Part shown: in pieces, positions 52,238-62,123 of the stretch
Layout of the letters: each line of letters opens with the position of its first letter
Position numbering within the stretch: position 1 is the stretch's first letter
Source: Chloroflexota bacterium
Lineage (GTDB): Bacteria; Chloroflexota; Dehalococcoidia; GIF9; UBA5629
Assembly (NCBI GenBank): GCA_016875875.1
Contig: VGOP01000004.1
Coordinates: 1-64,000 of the forward strand
Reading direction: 5' to 3'
Length of the DNA: 64,000 bases
Program-made: the position numbers and the translations under genes
The notes under the pieces: model-generated
Databases searched by the model: none
What the model saw: the letters and a program-made list of their open reading frames with translations, nothing else
Told to the model about the DNA's origin: nothing

Positions 52238-52745
52238 CTTGCCTCCTAATCATAATCTCCTCGGCTCCAGCCCACTTTCGAACACCGGTCACAGTTCCCA
52301 AATCATCAAGCAGCTCTTTGGCAGTTTTTTTATTCCCAGGATGAACCAGGTCTGGAGCGATCTCAGCCAGCGGCACCAGCACAAAAGCTCGCTCAGTTAG
52401 GCGAGGATGGGGTATGGTCAATTCTTTACTGCTGAAAACCTCATTGTCATAGAGAAGTATATCTATATCTATTGGCCTGGGCGCGTTGGCAAGACTAGGT
52501 GCTCTGCCAAGCTTAGTTTCAATTTTCTTGGCCAAACGCAGAAGCTGTCTGGGATTTAGCTCAGTAGAGATACGGCACACGGCATTAAGAAAAAGGGGTT
52601 GCTCCGTGTAGCCTACAGGCTCGGTCTCGTAAATAGGGGAGACTTTTTCAATCACCACATGTTTTGACAGCAACTCAAGGGCTTGAGTCAGATTCTGCTT
52701 TCTGTCTCCCAGATTGGAGCCAAGACCAAGGTAGACTGTTGCCAC
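52218..52745 (-). CDS. folK: 2-amino-4-hydroxy-6-hydroxymethyldihydropteridine diphosphokinase
   Basis: A 175-residue pyrophosphokinase: ATVYLGLGSNLGDRKQNL at the start, YETEPVGYTEQPLFLNAV, and PRPIDIDILLYDNE followed by IPHPRLTERAFVLVPL. The open frame runs further back, but the GTG at 52743-52745 with AGGGGAG upstream, two bases beyond the folP stop, is the right start. It transfers pyrophosphate to the pterin before DHPS joins pABA. Confidence 0.93.
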   Translation of the reverse strand: MATVYLGLGSNLGDRKQNLTQALELLSKHVVIEKVSPIYETEPVGYTEQPLFLNAVCRISTELNPRQLLRLAKKIETKLGRAPSLANAPRPIDIDILLYDNEVFSSKELTIPHPRLTERAFVLVPLAEIAPDLVHPGNKKTAKELLDDLGTVTGVRKWAGAEEIMIRRQDVSSIR

Positions 52746-52747
52746 TG

Positions 52748-53632
52748 CTAGCTCCCCTTGCCTCGAATGATGGCATCGCTCATGCGGCAAACGCGCATCA
52801 TCTCCCTGACATCATGCGCCCGAATTATATCGGCACCTCTGGCGATACCGATGGCAATGCTGGCTGCTGTGCCCTCCAGACGCTGCTCCGGAGGCAAATC
52901 CAACACCAGTCCAATCATCGATTTACGCGAGGTGCCAAGCAATATGGGTCTGCCTAAAGCTTTAAGTTCATCCAATCGCCGTACCAGCTCAAGGTTCTGT
53001 TCCAGTGTCTTACCGAAGCCAACGCCCGGGTCAATGATGATATTCTCCCAGGGCACCCCGGCATCTAACGCCATATCTATGGCCCTCTTAATATCCGCAA
53101 TAACGGCCGACACAATATTGCGCTGAGGCTTATCCCGCTGATTACTCATCAGGATTATAGGCACGGCTCTCTCTGCCGCCAGCTCAGCCAATCGTGGCTC
53201 TTGCTTCAACCCCCAGATATCATTTACCATCTCTGCCCCGGCATCCAGAGCCCGACGAGCCACCTCAAACTTGTAGGTATCGACACTCAAAGGCACCTTA
53301 ACTTTGCCGACCAATCGCTCCAGCACCGGTATCACCCGCCGCAACTCCTCATCGACTGATATCGGAGCCGAATTGGGGCGGGTAGATTCGCCACCAACAT
53401 CGAGTATGTCAACACCTTCGGCGACAAAACGTTGCGCCTGAGCCACCGCAGCATCGACACTATCCAAGCCATCGCCGGAAAAAGAATCGGGTGAGACGTT
53501 GATAATCCCCATCACATAGGTTCGCTCTCCCCAGTAGAAGGTGTTTTTTCCGCAATGGGTGACGCCCAAAGAAGAAGCTCCCCTCGCCTTTCGCCACTCT
53601 AGCAATGAAGCTTTGCTCATCCTGCCAGTCAT
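52748..53632 (-). CDS. folP: Dihydropteroate synthase
   Basis: A 294-residue TIM-barrel enzyme. YVMGIINVSPDSFSGDG binds pyrophosphate, and DVGGESTRPNS, DPGVGFGKTLEQN and LLGTSRKSM match known loops. The usual MHMQG strand is replaced by ILMSNQRDKPQ. It couples pABA to the pterin made by the following folK. The first 40 residues are extra to the family norm; an inner ATG (M5) or V40 region could be the real start. Confidence 0.92.
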   Translation of the reverse strand: MTGRMSKASLLEWRKARGASSLGVTHCGKNTFYWGERTYVMGIINVSPDSFSGDGLDSVDAAVAQAQRFVAEGVDILDVGGESTRPNSAPISVDEELRRVIPVLERLVGKVKVPLSVDTYKFEVARRALDAGAEMVNDIWGLKQEPRLAELAAERAVPIILMSNQRDKPQRNIVSAVIADIKRAIDMALDAGVPWENIIIDPGVGFGKTLEQNLELVRRLDELKALGRPILLGTSRKSMIGLVLDLPPEQRLEGTAASIAIGIARGADIIRAHDVREMMRVCRMSDAIIRGKGS

Positions 53633-53762
53633 CAGGTTTTTATTCTATCATGCTATGTGATTATACGCTATTCAATGCTCGGCGAAATATGTTACAATGC
53701 TATTTGCGGCAATCGCAGCACGTAAAATCCTCACATAGCGGCTTGATGGGAAGGTAAAGCAT

Positions 53763-55313
53763 ATGGGAATTGAACAAAAGATCACCGAGTTAAACAAATT
53801 AAGACAACAGGCCATGGCCAGTGGCGGAGCCCAGCGTATAGAAGCCCAGCATAAACGAGGCAAGCTTACCGCCAGAGAACGAATTCAGCTTCTCTTTGAC
53901 CCAGGTACCTTTGAAGAACTCGACCCGTTCGCTCTTCACCGCTGCACTGACTTCGGACTCGAAGAACAGAAGGTTCTAGGCGATGCTGTAGTCACCGGAT
54001 ATGGCAAAATCAATGGACGAACTGCTTTTGTCTTTTCCCAGGATTTCACCGTTTTCGGTGGTTCGCTGTCAAAAGTGGCTTCAGAAAAAATTTGTAAAGC
54101 CATGGACCTATCAGCCAAAAACGGCACCCCTATCATCGGCTTGCTTGACTCAGGCGGTGCCCGTATACAGGAGGGAGTAGACAGCCTGGCAGCCTACGGT
54201 GACATCTTCATGCGCAATACCATTTATTCAGGCGTCATCCCTCAAATTTCAGTGGTTATGGGACCGTGTGCCGGAGGCGCCGTATACTCACCAGCCATAA
54301 CCGACTTCATCTTCATGGTAAAGAACACAGGCCAAATGTACATCACCGGGCCAGCAGTCATCAAGGCAGTGACCGGCGAAGAGGTTACTTTCGAGGAACT
54401 AGGTGGCGCTATGACGCATGCCACTAAAAGCGGCAACTGTCACTTTGTCGCCGATAACGACCAGCAATGTCTTGAGGCAATACGCCGACTGCTAAGCTTT
54501 CTGCCACAAAACAATATGGATGAGCCACCTTTTATGGATACCGGCGATGACCCGAACCGGATGGATGAAGAACTTCTTAACCTCGTCCCTGATGACCCGA
54601 ACAGAACCTATGATATGAAAAAAGTCATACTCAAAATCGTAGATAACGGCGATTTTCTGGAGGTACACGAGAATTTTGCCAACAACCTCATTGTTGGCTT
54701 TGCCAGGATGGGCGGGCACATCGTCGGGATAGTAGCCCAGCAACCATCAATATATGCCGGAGTAATCGATGTTGATGCTGCAGACAAAGGCGCCAGGTTC
54801 GTCCGTTTTTGTGATTGCTTCAATATCCCTCTGGTTACACTCGTCGACGTACCCGGATACATGCCAGGCACCGAACAGGAGTACAGGGGCATTATCAGGC
54901 ATGGTGCCAAGTTCCTCTATGCCTATGCTGAAGCCACCGTACCCAAGATAAGTGTCATCACCCGCAAAGCTTACGGCGGGGCTTTTGTAGTCATGAGCAG
55001 CAAAAACCTGCGCGGCGACATCAACTATGCCTGGCCAACAGCCGAGATTGCTGTAATGGGGCCAGATGGTGCCGTAAACATCATCTTCAAAGATACCATA
55101 GATAAGTCAGAAAAACCGGAGGAGACAAGACAAAAACTGATTGCTGAGTACAGAGATAAATTCGCCAATCCCTATGTAGCTGCTAGCAAGGGCTACATTG
55201 ACGATGTCATCGACCCCAGAAGCACACGGCCAAAAATAATTAAAGCCCTGGAAATGCTCCGCAACAAAACCGATACCAACCCACCGAAAAAACACGGCAA
55301 TATACCGTTATAG
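53763..55313 (+). CDS. Acyl-CoA carboxyltransferase (methylmalonyl/propionyl type, 12S-like)
   Basis: A 516-residue carboxyltransferase with both crotonase-like halves. [18 protein letters not shown]-type oxyanion segments ([14 protein letters not shown]) and [14 protein letters not shown] in the first half match [22 protein letters not shown] and [14 protein letters not shown] in the second. It transfers CO2 between carboxybiotin and an acyl-CoA, most likely propionyl-CoA. It heads the plus-strand central-carbon operon, 15 bases before a small gene and then the biotin protein. Confidence 0.93.
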   Translation: MGIEQKITELNKLRQQAMASGGAQRIEAQHKRGKLTARERIQLLFDPGTFEELDPFALHRCTDFGLEEQKVLGDAVVTGYGKINGRTAFVFSQDFTVFGGSLSKVASEKICKAMDLSAKNGTPIIGLLDSGGARIQEGVDSLAAYGDIFMRNTIYSGVIPQISVVMGPCAGGAVYSPAITDFIFMVKNTGQMYITGPAVIKAVTGEEVTFEELGGAMTHATKSGNCHFVADNDQQCLEAIRRLLSFLPQNNMDEPPFMDTGDDPNRMDEELLNLVPDDPNRTYDMKKVILKIVDNGDFLEVHENFANNLIVGFARMGGHIVGIVAQQPSIYAGVIDVDAADKGARFVRFCDCFNIPLVTLVDVPGYMPGTEQEYRGIIRHGAKFLYAYAEATVPKISVITRKAYGGAFVVMSSKNLRGDINYAWPTAEIAVMGPDGAVNIIFKDTIDKSEKPEETRQKLIAEYRDKFANPYVAASKGYIDDVIDPRSTRPKIIKALEMLRNKTDTNPPKKHGNIPL

Positions 55314-55325
55314 AAAGTAATCGAA

Positions 55326-55511
55326 ATGAACAAGGCTGTAACAGCCGCAATAGCGGGGGCGATTAACGCCTACATGGAACAGGAAGAGCAGGCCAAAGCA
55401 GTACCTTCTAGAGTCACGCCTTATTCTGAAACTAGCCCGTGGCGGCTTTTTGGACGCCAGGAACTGATGAGAGCCAGAACTCGCTGGCGCGTAAGAAGAG
55501 TCAACCGATAG
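55326..55511 (+). CDS. Small carboxylase-associated protein
   Basis: A 61-residue soluble protein, NKAVTAAIAGAINAYMEQEEQA...SPWRLFGRQELMRARTRWR. Small proteins with an Ala-rich helix and a basic SPW-type tail are common between carboxyltransferase and biotin-protein genes of decarboxylase/carboxylase operons, and the position here fits that. It lacks the membrane helix of OadG. A role as an assembly or linker peptide is inference. Confidence 0.6.
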   Translation: MNKAVTAAIAGAINAYMEQEEQAKAVPSRVTPYSETSPWRLFGRQELMRARTRWRVRRVNR

Positions 55512-55551
55512 CAAGTCCAACTATCCCATTCATTGAGGAGGAGACATAAAT

Positions 55552-57462
55552 ATGAGTCCCACTAAGGAAAGCGGCAAGAATCCAGTAAAAATTACCGATC
55601 TTACCCTGCGTGACGGACATCAATCCCTCTTCGCCACCCGGATGCGAACCGCTGACATGGAGCCTATTGCCCCGGAGATGAACAAAGCAGGATTCTGGTC
55701 CATGGAAGTTTGGGGTGGTGCCACTTTTGATGTCATGACCCGGTTTCTGAATGAAGACCCCTGGGAAAGAATCCGTATCCTGAAAAAGCTGATGCCTGAT
55801 ACCAAATTACAAATGCTACTGCGCGGTCAGAACTTAGTTGGCTACCGCAATTATGCCGACGATGTAGTCACCGCATTTGTCCATCATGCCGCCGACTGCG
55901 GTATTGACGTCTTCCGCGTCTTCGATGCCGTCAATGACGAGCGAAATTTCATAACTGCCTTTAAAGCCATCAAGGATAAAAAGAGGCATATCCAAGGTTC
56001 CCTATGCTACTCATTAACAGAACCTAAGTTGGGTGGCCCAGTATACAATATCGATTATTTTGTGAAGAAAGCTCTTGTCATTCAGGAAATGGGAGCAGAT
56101 AGTCTGTGTATTAAGGACATGGCTGGACTTATCTCCCCGGATGACGCTTACGAGCTAATCAAACCTCTAAAACAAGCCCTGAATATACCCGTCAACTTGC
56201 ACAGCCACTTCACCAGTGGCATGGCCTATATGAGCTACTTAAGAGCCATCGAGGCTGGCGTTGATTTCATCGATACCTGCATCGCCCCATTCGCCTTGCG
56301 CACCGCTCATCCAGCAGTAGAACCAATTGTAGTCGCCCTTAGCGGCAGCCCTAGGGATACGCAGCTTAAATTGGCGCACCTACTTAAATTGGGCGAATAC
56401 TTCGAGTCCATTGCCCCTAAATACAGGGACTTTTTAGACACAACGAAGATATCGGTGATTGACACCGGCGTGCTATGGCATCAAATCCCCGGGGGTATGT
56501 TCAGCAACATGGTTGCCCAACTGAGAGAAGCCAATGCCCTCGACCGTCTGCAAGAGGTCTATGCCGAACTTCCCCGAACTCGAAAGGAGCTTGGCTACCC
56601 GCCACTAGTCACCCCAACCAGCCAGATAGTCGGCGTTCAGGCAGTCCAGAACGTCCTCTTTGGCAGATACAAGATGATATCTAAAGAAGTCAAAGACTAC
56701 GTCTATGGCTTGTACGGCAAGCCACCAGCCCCGATTGACAAGGAGATACAGAAAACAGTCCTCAAAGGCTATGAAAGAGGAGAGAAACCTATTACCTCTC
56801 GGCCGGCCGATATCCTTGAGCCGGAACTGCAAAAAGCCAAAGAGGCGACAAAAGACATCGCTAAAGACATCGGTGATGTGCTTGTCTATGCACTTTATCC
56901 TCAGACAGGCATGCGCTTCCTAAAGTGGAAATATGGCCTTGAGACACCACCTCCGGAAACCAAGCCAAAGACCTTAGAAGATGTCAAAAGAGAAGAACAG
57001 CTTATTGCCAAAGCTAAAGCTGGTAAACTGGTGGAAAAAGTCGAGCTTAAAGCACCGATGAAAGGGCCGGCCTCCAGAACATTTAATGTCTTTGTTGGTG
57101 ACGACTACTACAAGGTCCAGGTTGAGCCTACAGGTGGCCCGGCCACATTTGCTCCACCTCCAGCATATGCCCCACCACAACCTACAACAGCACCACCACC
57201 TAAACCAGAAGCGCCTCCAGCACCTCCCAAGGCAGAAGTTGCTGCCGGGGAGACACCAGTGCCTGCTCCGATACCAGGCACGGTCATCCGTTATCTCGTA
57301 AAAGAGGGTGATGAGGTCAAAGCAGGCATGGGCATAGTTATCCTAGAAGCCATGAAGATGGAAAACGAAATAGTTGCTCCAGCCACTGGTAAGATAAAAG
57401 CCATAAATTTCAAGCCCGGTGATAAAGTAAGCGGGGGCGCTGTACTCGCCATAATCGGTTAG
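55552..57462 (+). CDS. Pyruvate/oxaloacetate carboxyltransferase with biotinyl domain (5S-like)
   Basis: A 636-residue protein. Residues 1-300 form an HMGL-like barrel starting ITDLTLRDGHQSLFATRM, with the conserved LHSHFTSGMA metal site. A PYC/OADA conserved domain (300-470) follows, then a Pro/Ala-rich hinge (about 530-570) and a biotinyl domain with K602 in LEAMKMENEI. It carboxylates pyruvate or decarboxylates oxaloacetate. No biotin carboxylase is present, so with the upstream 12S-like subunit it may form a transcarboxylase. Confidence 0.93.
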   Translation: MSPTKESGKNPVKITDLTLRDGHQSLFATRMRTADMEPIAPEMNKAGFWSMEVWGGATFDVMTRFLNEDPWERIRILKKLMPDTKLQMLLRGQNLVGYRNYADDVVTAFVHHAADCGIDVFRVFDAVNDERNFITAFKAIKDKKRHIQGSLCYSLTEPKLGGPVYNIDYFVKKALVIQEMGADSLCIKDMAGLISPDDAYELIKPLKQALNIPVNLHSHFTSGMAYMSYLRAIEAGVDFIDTCIAPFALRTAHPAVEPIVVALSGSPRDTQLKLAHLLKLGEYFESIAPKYRDFLDTTKISVIDTGVLWHQIPGGMFSNMVAQLREANALDRLQEVYAELPRTRKELGYPPLVTPTSQIVGVQAVQNVLFGRYKMISKEVKDYVYGLYGKPPAPIDKEIQKTVLKGYERGEKPITSRPADILEPELQKAKEATKDIAKDIGDVLVYALYPQTGMRFLKWKYGLETPPPETKPKTLEDVKREEQLIAKAKAGKLVEKVELKAPMKGPASRTFNVFVGDDYYKVQVEPTGGPATFAPPPAYAPPQPTTAPPPKPEAPPAPPKAEVAAGETPVPAPIPGTVIRYLVKEGDEVKAGMGIVILEAMKMENEIVAPATGKIKAINFKPGDKVSGGAVLAIIG

Positions 57463-57468
57463 GCTTTA

Positions 57469-58722
57469 ATGGGGAAAACCCTCAGTGAGAAAATACTAAG
57501 TGAAAAATCAGGGTCTGATGCCAGAGCAGGCGATATAGTCATTGCCCAGGTGGATTTAGCCTTTGTGCAAGACACCACCGGCCCCTTAACTATCCGGCAG
57601 TTCAAAGAAATCAAACACGGCCGCATAGCCAACCCGCAGCAAACCGCCATCTTTCTTGACCACGCCATACCAAGCCCTAACCGGCAACTGTCTAATGACC
57701 ATAAATTCCTACGCCGCTTCGCTGAGGATACCGGCTGTCTGATTTTCGAAGGCGGCAGTGGCATATGCCATCAGCTAGTAGCCGAAATGTTTGCCAACCC
57801 GGGTGATATTATCGTCGGTGCTGACTCACATACTGTGACTGCTGGCGGTCTAGGGGCCTTTGCCACTGGAATGGGGTCCAGTGACATTGCCGTTGTTTTC
57901 GCCCTGGGCAAGACATGGTTTCGAGTACCAGAGACCTTCAAAATTAGCATCAGCGGCAGATTTCGAAAATGGGTTGGTGCCAAAGACCTTGTCCTCCACC
58001 TTATCAGCGTACTAGGAGCTGACGGTGCCACCTACAAAGCATTAGAATTCAACGGTAACACGGTAGCTAACATGACCATCTCACAACGCTTGACTGTAGC
58101 CAATATGGCAGTGGAAGCTGGTGCCAAGGTCGGCATTTTCCCCAGCGATAATGTCACCCTAAGATACTTGGCGGCTCAAAGGAGAGGCAATAAATACAGG
58201 CCTCTTCGACCGGATGATGATGCCAATTATGAACGTGCTATCATCATCGATGCCTCCGAAATTGAACCTATGGTAGCCATGCCTCACACTGTAGATAATG
58301 TCGCTCCAGTAAATATGCTCGCCGGTACTAAAATCGACCAGGTATTCATCGGCACCTGCACCAACGGTCGACTTGAAGATTTAGCCATAGCTGCTACCAT
58401 TCTCAAAAAGAAGAAATGCCACCCAAGCGTCAGGCTAATAATAGCTCCGGCATCACAGCAAGTCCTGACCAAAGCCATGAGGATTGGCTACATCCAGGTG
58501 CTAGCTGCGGCTGGGGCTATGATACTCCCACCAGGATGCGCTGCCTGTCTCGGCCTCCACCAAGGCGTTCTCGGAGATAATGAAGCCTGCCTATCAACAG
58601 CTAATCGTAATTTCAAAGGTCGTATGGGCAACCCAGAGGCCTCAATATATCTGGCTAGTCCAGCTACAGCTGCCGCTTCAGCATTGACCGGCGAAATTAC
58701 AGACCCGAGAAAGGTGTCATGA
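57469..58722 (+). CDS. Aconitase/3-isopropylmalate dehydratase family, large subunit
   Basis: A 417-residue [4Fe-4S] dehydratase. The cluster cysteines are in GTCTNGRLEDLA (near residue 297) and PPGCAACLG (near 357 and 360). GADSHTVTAGGLGAFATGMGSSD is the substrate motif. LeuC-size proteins of this kind act as isopropylmalate, homoaconitate or aconitate enzymes. Because the operon continues with isocitrate and malate dehydrogenases, aconitate hydration is the likely role. Confidence 0.9.
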   Translation: MGKTLSEKILSEKSGSDARAGDIVIAQVDLAFVQDTTGPLTIRQFKEIKHGRIANPQQTAIFLDHAIPSPNRQLSNDHKFLRRFAEDTGCLIFEGGSGICHQLVAEMFANPGDIIVGADSHTVTAGGLGAFATGMGSSDIAVVFALGKTWFRVPETFKISISGRFRKWVGAKDLVLHLISVLGADGATYKALEFNGNTVANMTISQRLTVANMAVEAGAKVGIFPSDNVTLRYLAAQRRGNKYRPLRPDDDANYERAIIIDASEIEPMVAMPHTVDNVAPVNMLAGTKIDQVFIGTCTNGRLEDLAIAATILKKKKCHPSVRLIIAPASQQVLTKAMRIGYIQVLAAAGAMILPPGCAACLGLHQGVLGDNEACLSTANRNFKGRMGNPEASIYLASPATAAASALTGEITDPRKVS

Positions 58723-59228
58723 TGTCTAACACAATTCTTAAAGGCAGGGCTTTTAAGTTCGGTGACAACATTTCTACCGACCATATCATACCGGGTAAAT
58801 ACGCACACTTGAGAAGCGATTTGCCAGAGTTAGCCAAACACGTTATGGAAGATGCTGATCCAACTTTCGCTAACAAAGTGAAACCAGGTGACTTCATCAT
58901 TGCCGGCAAGAACTTTGGGCTTGGTTCCAGCCGGGAACATGCTGCACTAGTTATTAAAATTGCCGGGGTGAGCGCTATCCTGGTAAAATCAGTCGCCCGC
59001 ATCTTTTTCAGAAATGCCATAAATCAGGGATTACCAGTCCTGATTTGTGATACCAACAAAATTGACGCTGGTGATGAAATAGAGGTAAATTTAGCCACGG
59101 GTGTAGTTACCGACTTGACCAACCGTGGCCAGCTTACCTTTGGCAAAATTCCAAAGGTGATGCTGGACATACTTGACGAAGGCGGGCTCGTCCCCTACAT
59201 AACCAAACATGGCAACTTTGAACTCTGA
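58719..59228 (+). CDS. Aconitase/3-isopropylmalate dehydratase family, small subunit
   Basis: A 169-residue swivel subunit with FGDNISTDHIIPGKY and the substrate-binding serine loop NFGLGSSREHAALV, and FRNAINQGLPVL later. Overlaps the large subunit by ATGA, so the two are co-translated as a heterodimer. The small subunit alone does not separate leuD from homoaconitase types; context favours aconitase. Confidence 0.9.
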   Translation: MMSNTILKGRAFKFGDNISTDHIIPGKYAHLRSDLPELAKHVMEDADPTFANKVKPGDFIIAGKNFGLGSSREHAALVIKIAGVSAILVKSVARIFFRNAINQGLPVLICDTNKIDAGDEIEVNLATGVVTDLTNRGQLTFGKIPKVMLDILDEGGLVPYITKHGNFEL

Positions 59229-59250
59229 TATTATAAATAGGGAATATCTT

Positions 59251-60339
59251 ATGCCTCACAAAGTGACCCTTATCCCCGGCGATGGAATTGGCCCTGAGAT
59301 TACTGAAGCGACTAAAAGGGTATTGGAAGCCACCGGTGTTAAATTTGAGTGGGATATTGGAACAGTCGGCCAGGGAGCTCAGGATAAATTTGGCACACCT
59401 TTGCCTGATTATGTTCTCGAATCCATCAGGAAGAATAAGGTAGCTCTAAAAGGCCCGGTAACCACGCCGATAGGCATCGGCTTTAGGAGCGTCAATGTAG
59501 CTTTAAGGCAAAGTTTAGACCTCTACGCTTGCCTCCGCCCGTGTAAGACCTACCCCGGCGCGCCCACGCCCTTTGAAAACGTAGATATCGTAATCGTTCG
59601 CGAGAATACAGAGGACCTTTACAGCGGTATTGAATTTGCCAAAGGGACTAATGGGGGCGATAGACTGGCAAAACTCATTTTCGAGACCACACAGACAAAA
59701 GTGAAGGAAGATTCCGGCTTCAGCATAAAGGTGATTTCTGAAACAGCTTCCAGGCGCATCGTCAAGTTCGCTTTTGAATATGCCCTTGCTAATAAGAGAA
59801 AAAAAATCAGCGCTGCCCATAAAGCTAATATCTTAAAGTTCTCCGATGGCCTATTTCTGGCTACCGCCCGTGAAGTGGCTAAGGAATATCCAACCATAGA
59901 GTTCGAAGATGTAGTTATTGACGCACTGTGCATGCGGCTTGCCAGAAATCCTCAGCAATACGATGTCATCGTCTTACCTAACCTCTATGGAGATATCGTC
60001 TCCGACCTTTGTGCTGGATTGGTCGGCGGGCTAGGTGTTGCACCCGGGGCTAACACGGGTGATAATATAGCAGTTTTCGAACCTACTCATGGTAGCGCAC
60101 CAAGATACACTGGTCAGAATAAAGTTAATCCCATGGCTATGATGCTCTCAGCAGTGATGATGCTCCGCCACCTCAACGAAATTAAAACGGCAGATAGACT
60201 AGAAAAAGCTATAGCTGACGTAATATCTGAAGGCAAAAAGGTCACCTACGACTTAAAGCCAGACCGCAATCAACCTGCAGCAACTACCTCAGAGGTGGCT
60301 GATGCAGTGATTGAAAAACTCAAAAAACAAGGAGGGTAA
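59251..60339 (+). CDS. NAD-type isocitrate/isopropylmalate dehydrogenase family
   Basis: A 362-residue beta-decarboxylating dehydrogenase from [16 protein letters not shown] (an upstream in-frame start would reach into the previous gene). [19 protein letters not shown] binds substrate in the isocitrate rather than isopropylmalate manner. [25 protein letters not shown] and the NAD segment [13 protein letters not shown] follow. Location after an aconitase supports isocitrate dehydrogenase. Confidence 0.9.
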   Translation: MPHKVTLIPGDGIGPEITEATKRVLEATGVKFEWDIGTVGQGAQDKFGTPLPDYVLESIRKNKVALKGPVTTPIGIGFRSVNVALRQSLDLYACLRPCKTYPGAPTPFENVDIVIVRENTEDLYSGIEFAKGTNGGDRLAKLIFETTQTKVKEDSGFSIKVISETASRRIVKFAFEYALANKRKKISAAHKANILKFSDGLFLATAREVAKEYPTIEFEDVVIDALCMRLARNPQQYDVIVLPNLYGDIVSDLCAGLVGGLGVAPGANTGDNIAVFEPTHGSAPRYTGQNKVNPMAMMLSAVMMLRHLNEIKTADRLEKAIADVISEGKKVTYDLKPDRNQPAATTSEVADAVIEKLKKQGG

Positions 60340-60340
60340 A

Positions 60341-61270
60341 ATGCGTAGTAAAGTTAGCGTCATCGGCGCCGGGAATGTAGGTGCTACTCTAGCCCAGCGT
60401 ATCGCCGAAAAAGGATACGCTGATGTGGTAGTGGTGGACATCGTAGATGGCTTACCTCAGGGCAAAGGACTGGACATGCTACAAACAGGTCCAATTACCG
60501 GCTCAGATGCCAAAGTCATCGGCACTAATTCCTACGAAGAAACTGCCAACTCTGACATCGTAGCCATTACTTCAGGGGTGCCGAGAAAACCAGGAATGAG
60601 CCGTGATGACCTGGTACTGACTAATATGAATATCGTGAAATCGGTCACTGAACAGGTGGCGAAATACTCTCCCAACTGCATCCTTATTATGGTGGCCAAT
60701 CCCTTAGACGCCATGACGCAGTTAGCTCTTCACGTCAGCAAATTTCCTCGGCAACGCGTCTTCGGGCAGTCAGGCATTTTGGATACCGCCAGATTCAGAA
60801 CCTTTCTGGCTCAGGAACTCAATGTCTCAGTCGAAGACATTTATGCCTGCGTTCTGGGTGGGCACGGAGATACCATGGTGGCTATCCCAAGGCTAACCAC
60901 CGTGGGCGGCATCCCAATAACCGAGCTTCTGCCGCAGGAAACTGTAAACAAAATCGTTGAGCGGACGGTCAAAGGGGGTGGCGAAATAGTTGCCCTACTG
61001 AAGACGGGAAGCGCCTTTTATGCTCCGGCGGCGGCTACCGCTCAAATGGTCGAATCTATACTCCTGGACAAGAAGAGAATCTTACCCTGCGCTGTCTATC
61101 TTGATGGCGAGTATGGAATAAAGGGTGCAGTAGTTGGTGTTCCAGCAAAGGTAGGTAAAGATGGCATTGAGCAGATAATCGAGCTCAAGCTAACGGCAGA
61201 GGAGAGCACCGCACTCAAGAAATCAGCCGAGGCCGTAAAAGAGCTTGCCAAAATAATGAATTTGGAGTAA
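60341..61270 (+). CDS. mdh: Malate dehydrogenase (LDH-like type)
   Basis: A 309-residue NAD-dependent malate dehydrogenase from [20 protein letters not shown] with AAGGAGGG upstream. [20 protein letters not shown] supplies the arginine that marks malate rather than lactate specificity, VANPLDAMT the NAD contact, and [11 protein letters not shown] the catalytic histidine. It joins malate and oxaloacetate. Confidence 0.93.
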   Translation: MRSKVSVIGAGNVGATLAQRIAEKGYADVVVVDIVDGLPQGKGLDMLQTGPITGSDAKVIGTNSYEETANSDIVAITSGVPRKPGMSRDDLVLTNMNIVKSVTEQVAKYSPNCILIMVANPLDAMTQLALHVSKFPRQRVFGQSGILDTARFRTFLAQELNVSVEDIYACVLGGHGDTMVAIPRLTTVGGIPITELLPQETVNKIVERTVKGGGEIVALLKTGSAFYAPAAATAQMVESILLDKKRILPCAVYLDGEYGIKGAVVGVPAKVGKDGIEQIIELKLTAEESTALKKSAEAVKELAKIMNLE

Positions 61271-61277
61271 TCGGCTA

Positions 61278-62123
61278 ATGCGGGACATCGACTGCAAACA
61301 GATAACAGAAACCATATCCAACCTGTTTCAGGAAGCTTGCCTTTATCTCCCTGAAGATGTGCTCACAGCGCTCAAGCAGGCAAGAGAGAAAGAAGAGTCA
61401 CCCGTGGCTAAAGACGTTTTAGCTCAAATGCTTGAGAATACCGAAATCTCCACCAAGGAGAAAATACCCCTATGTCAGGATACAGGCGCCGCAGTGGTCT
61501 TACTGGAAATGGGGCAAGAAGTTCACATAACCGGTGGAGACCTTTATACCTGCATAAATGAAGGTGTTCGCCAGGGATACGACAAAGGCTATCTGCGCAA
61601 ATCTATGGTGAATCAGCCATTCTCAGCACGGGTGAATACCAAAGATAACACTCCGGCAATCATTCACACCGATATCGTTCCCGGCGATAAACTTAAAATC
61701 AGCGTGATACCTAAAGGGGGCGGCTCGGAAAACTGCTCCCGCCTGACAGTTATGCCCCCAGCAAAAGGGCGGCAGGGAATTATAGATTTCGTGGTAAATC
61801 TTGTCAATGAGTCCGGTAGCAACCCGTGTCCACCTATCATCATCGGGCTAGGCATAGGCGGAACAACAGATAAAACAATGGCAATGGCCAAGAAAGCACT
61901 TCTGCGCAAAGTCGGCGAGCCAAATCGAGACCCAGAGGTTGCTGAGCTGGAGAAGGAAATCCTGCAACGTGTGAATAACCTGGGCATTGGGCCGATGGGC
62001 TATGGTGGCAGGACAACCGCCTTAGCCGTTCATGCTGAAGTCTTCCCAGCACATATAGCCAGCATGCCCGTGGCAGTTAATATTCAATGTTGGTGTGCTC
62101 GTCATAAGGAGGCAATACTGTGA
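61278..62123 (+). CDS. Class I fumarate hydratase, alpha subunit
   Basis: A 281-residue Fe-S fumarase/tartrate dehydratase alpha: IPLCQDTGAAVVLLE gives the first cluster cysteine, PKGGGSENCSRLTVMPPAKG the second, GIGGTTDKTMAMAKKAL the third part, and the end has a further cysteine pair (IQCWCARH). The two-subunit fumarase needs a beta chain of about 180 residues, which normally follows; here the next frame is succinate dehydrogenase. Overlaps it by GTGA. Confidence 0.9.
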   Translation: MRDIDCKQITETISNLFQEACLYLPEDVLTALKQAREKEESPVAKDVLAQMLENTEISTKEKIPLCQDTGAAVVLLEMGQEVHITGGDLYTCINEGVRQGYDKGYLRKSMVNQPFSARVNTKDNTPAIIHTDIVPGDKLKISVIPKGGGSENCSRLTVMPPAKGRQGIIDFVVNLVNESGSNPCPPIIIGLGIGGTTDKTMAMAKKALLRKVGEPNRDPEVAELEKEILQRVNNLGIGPMGYGGRTTALAVHAEVFPAHIASMPVAVNIQCWCARHKEAIL

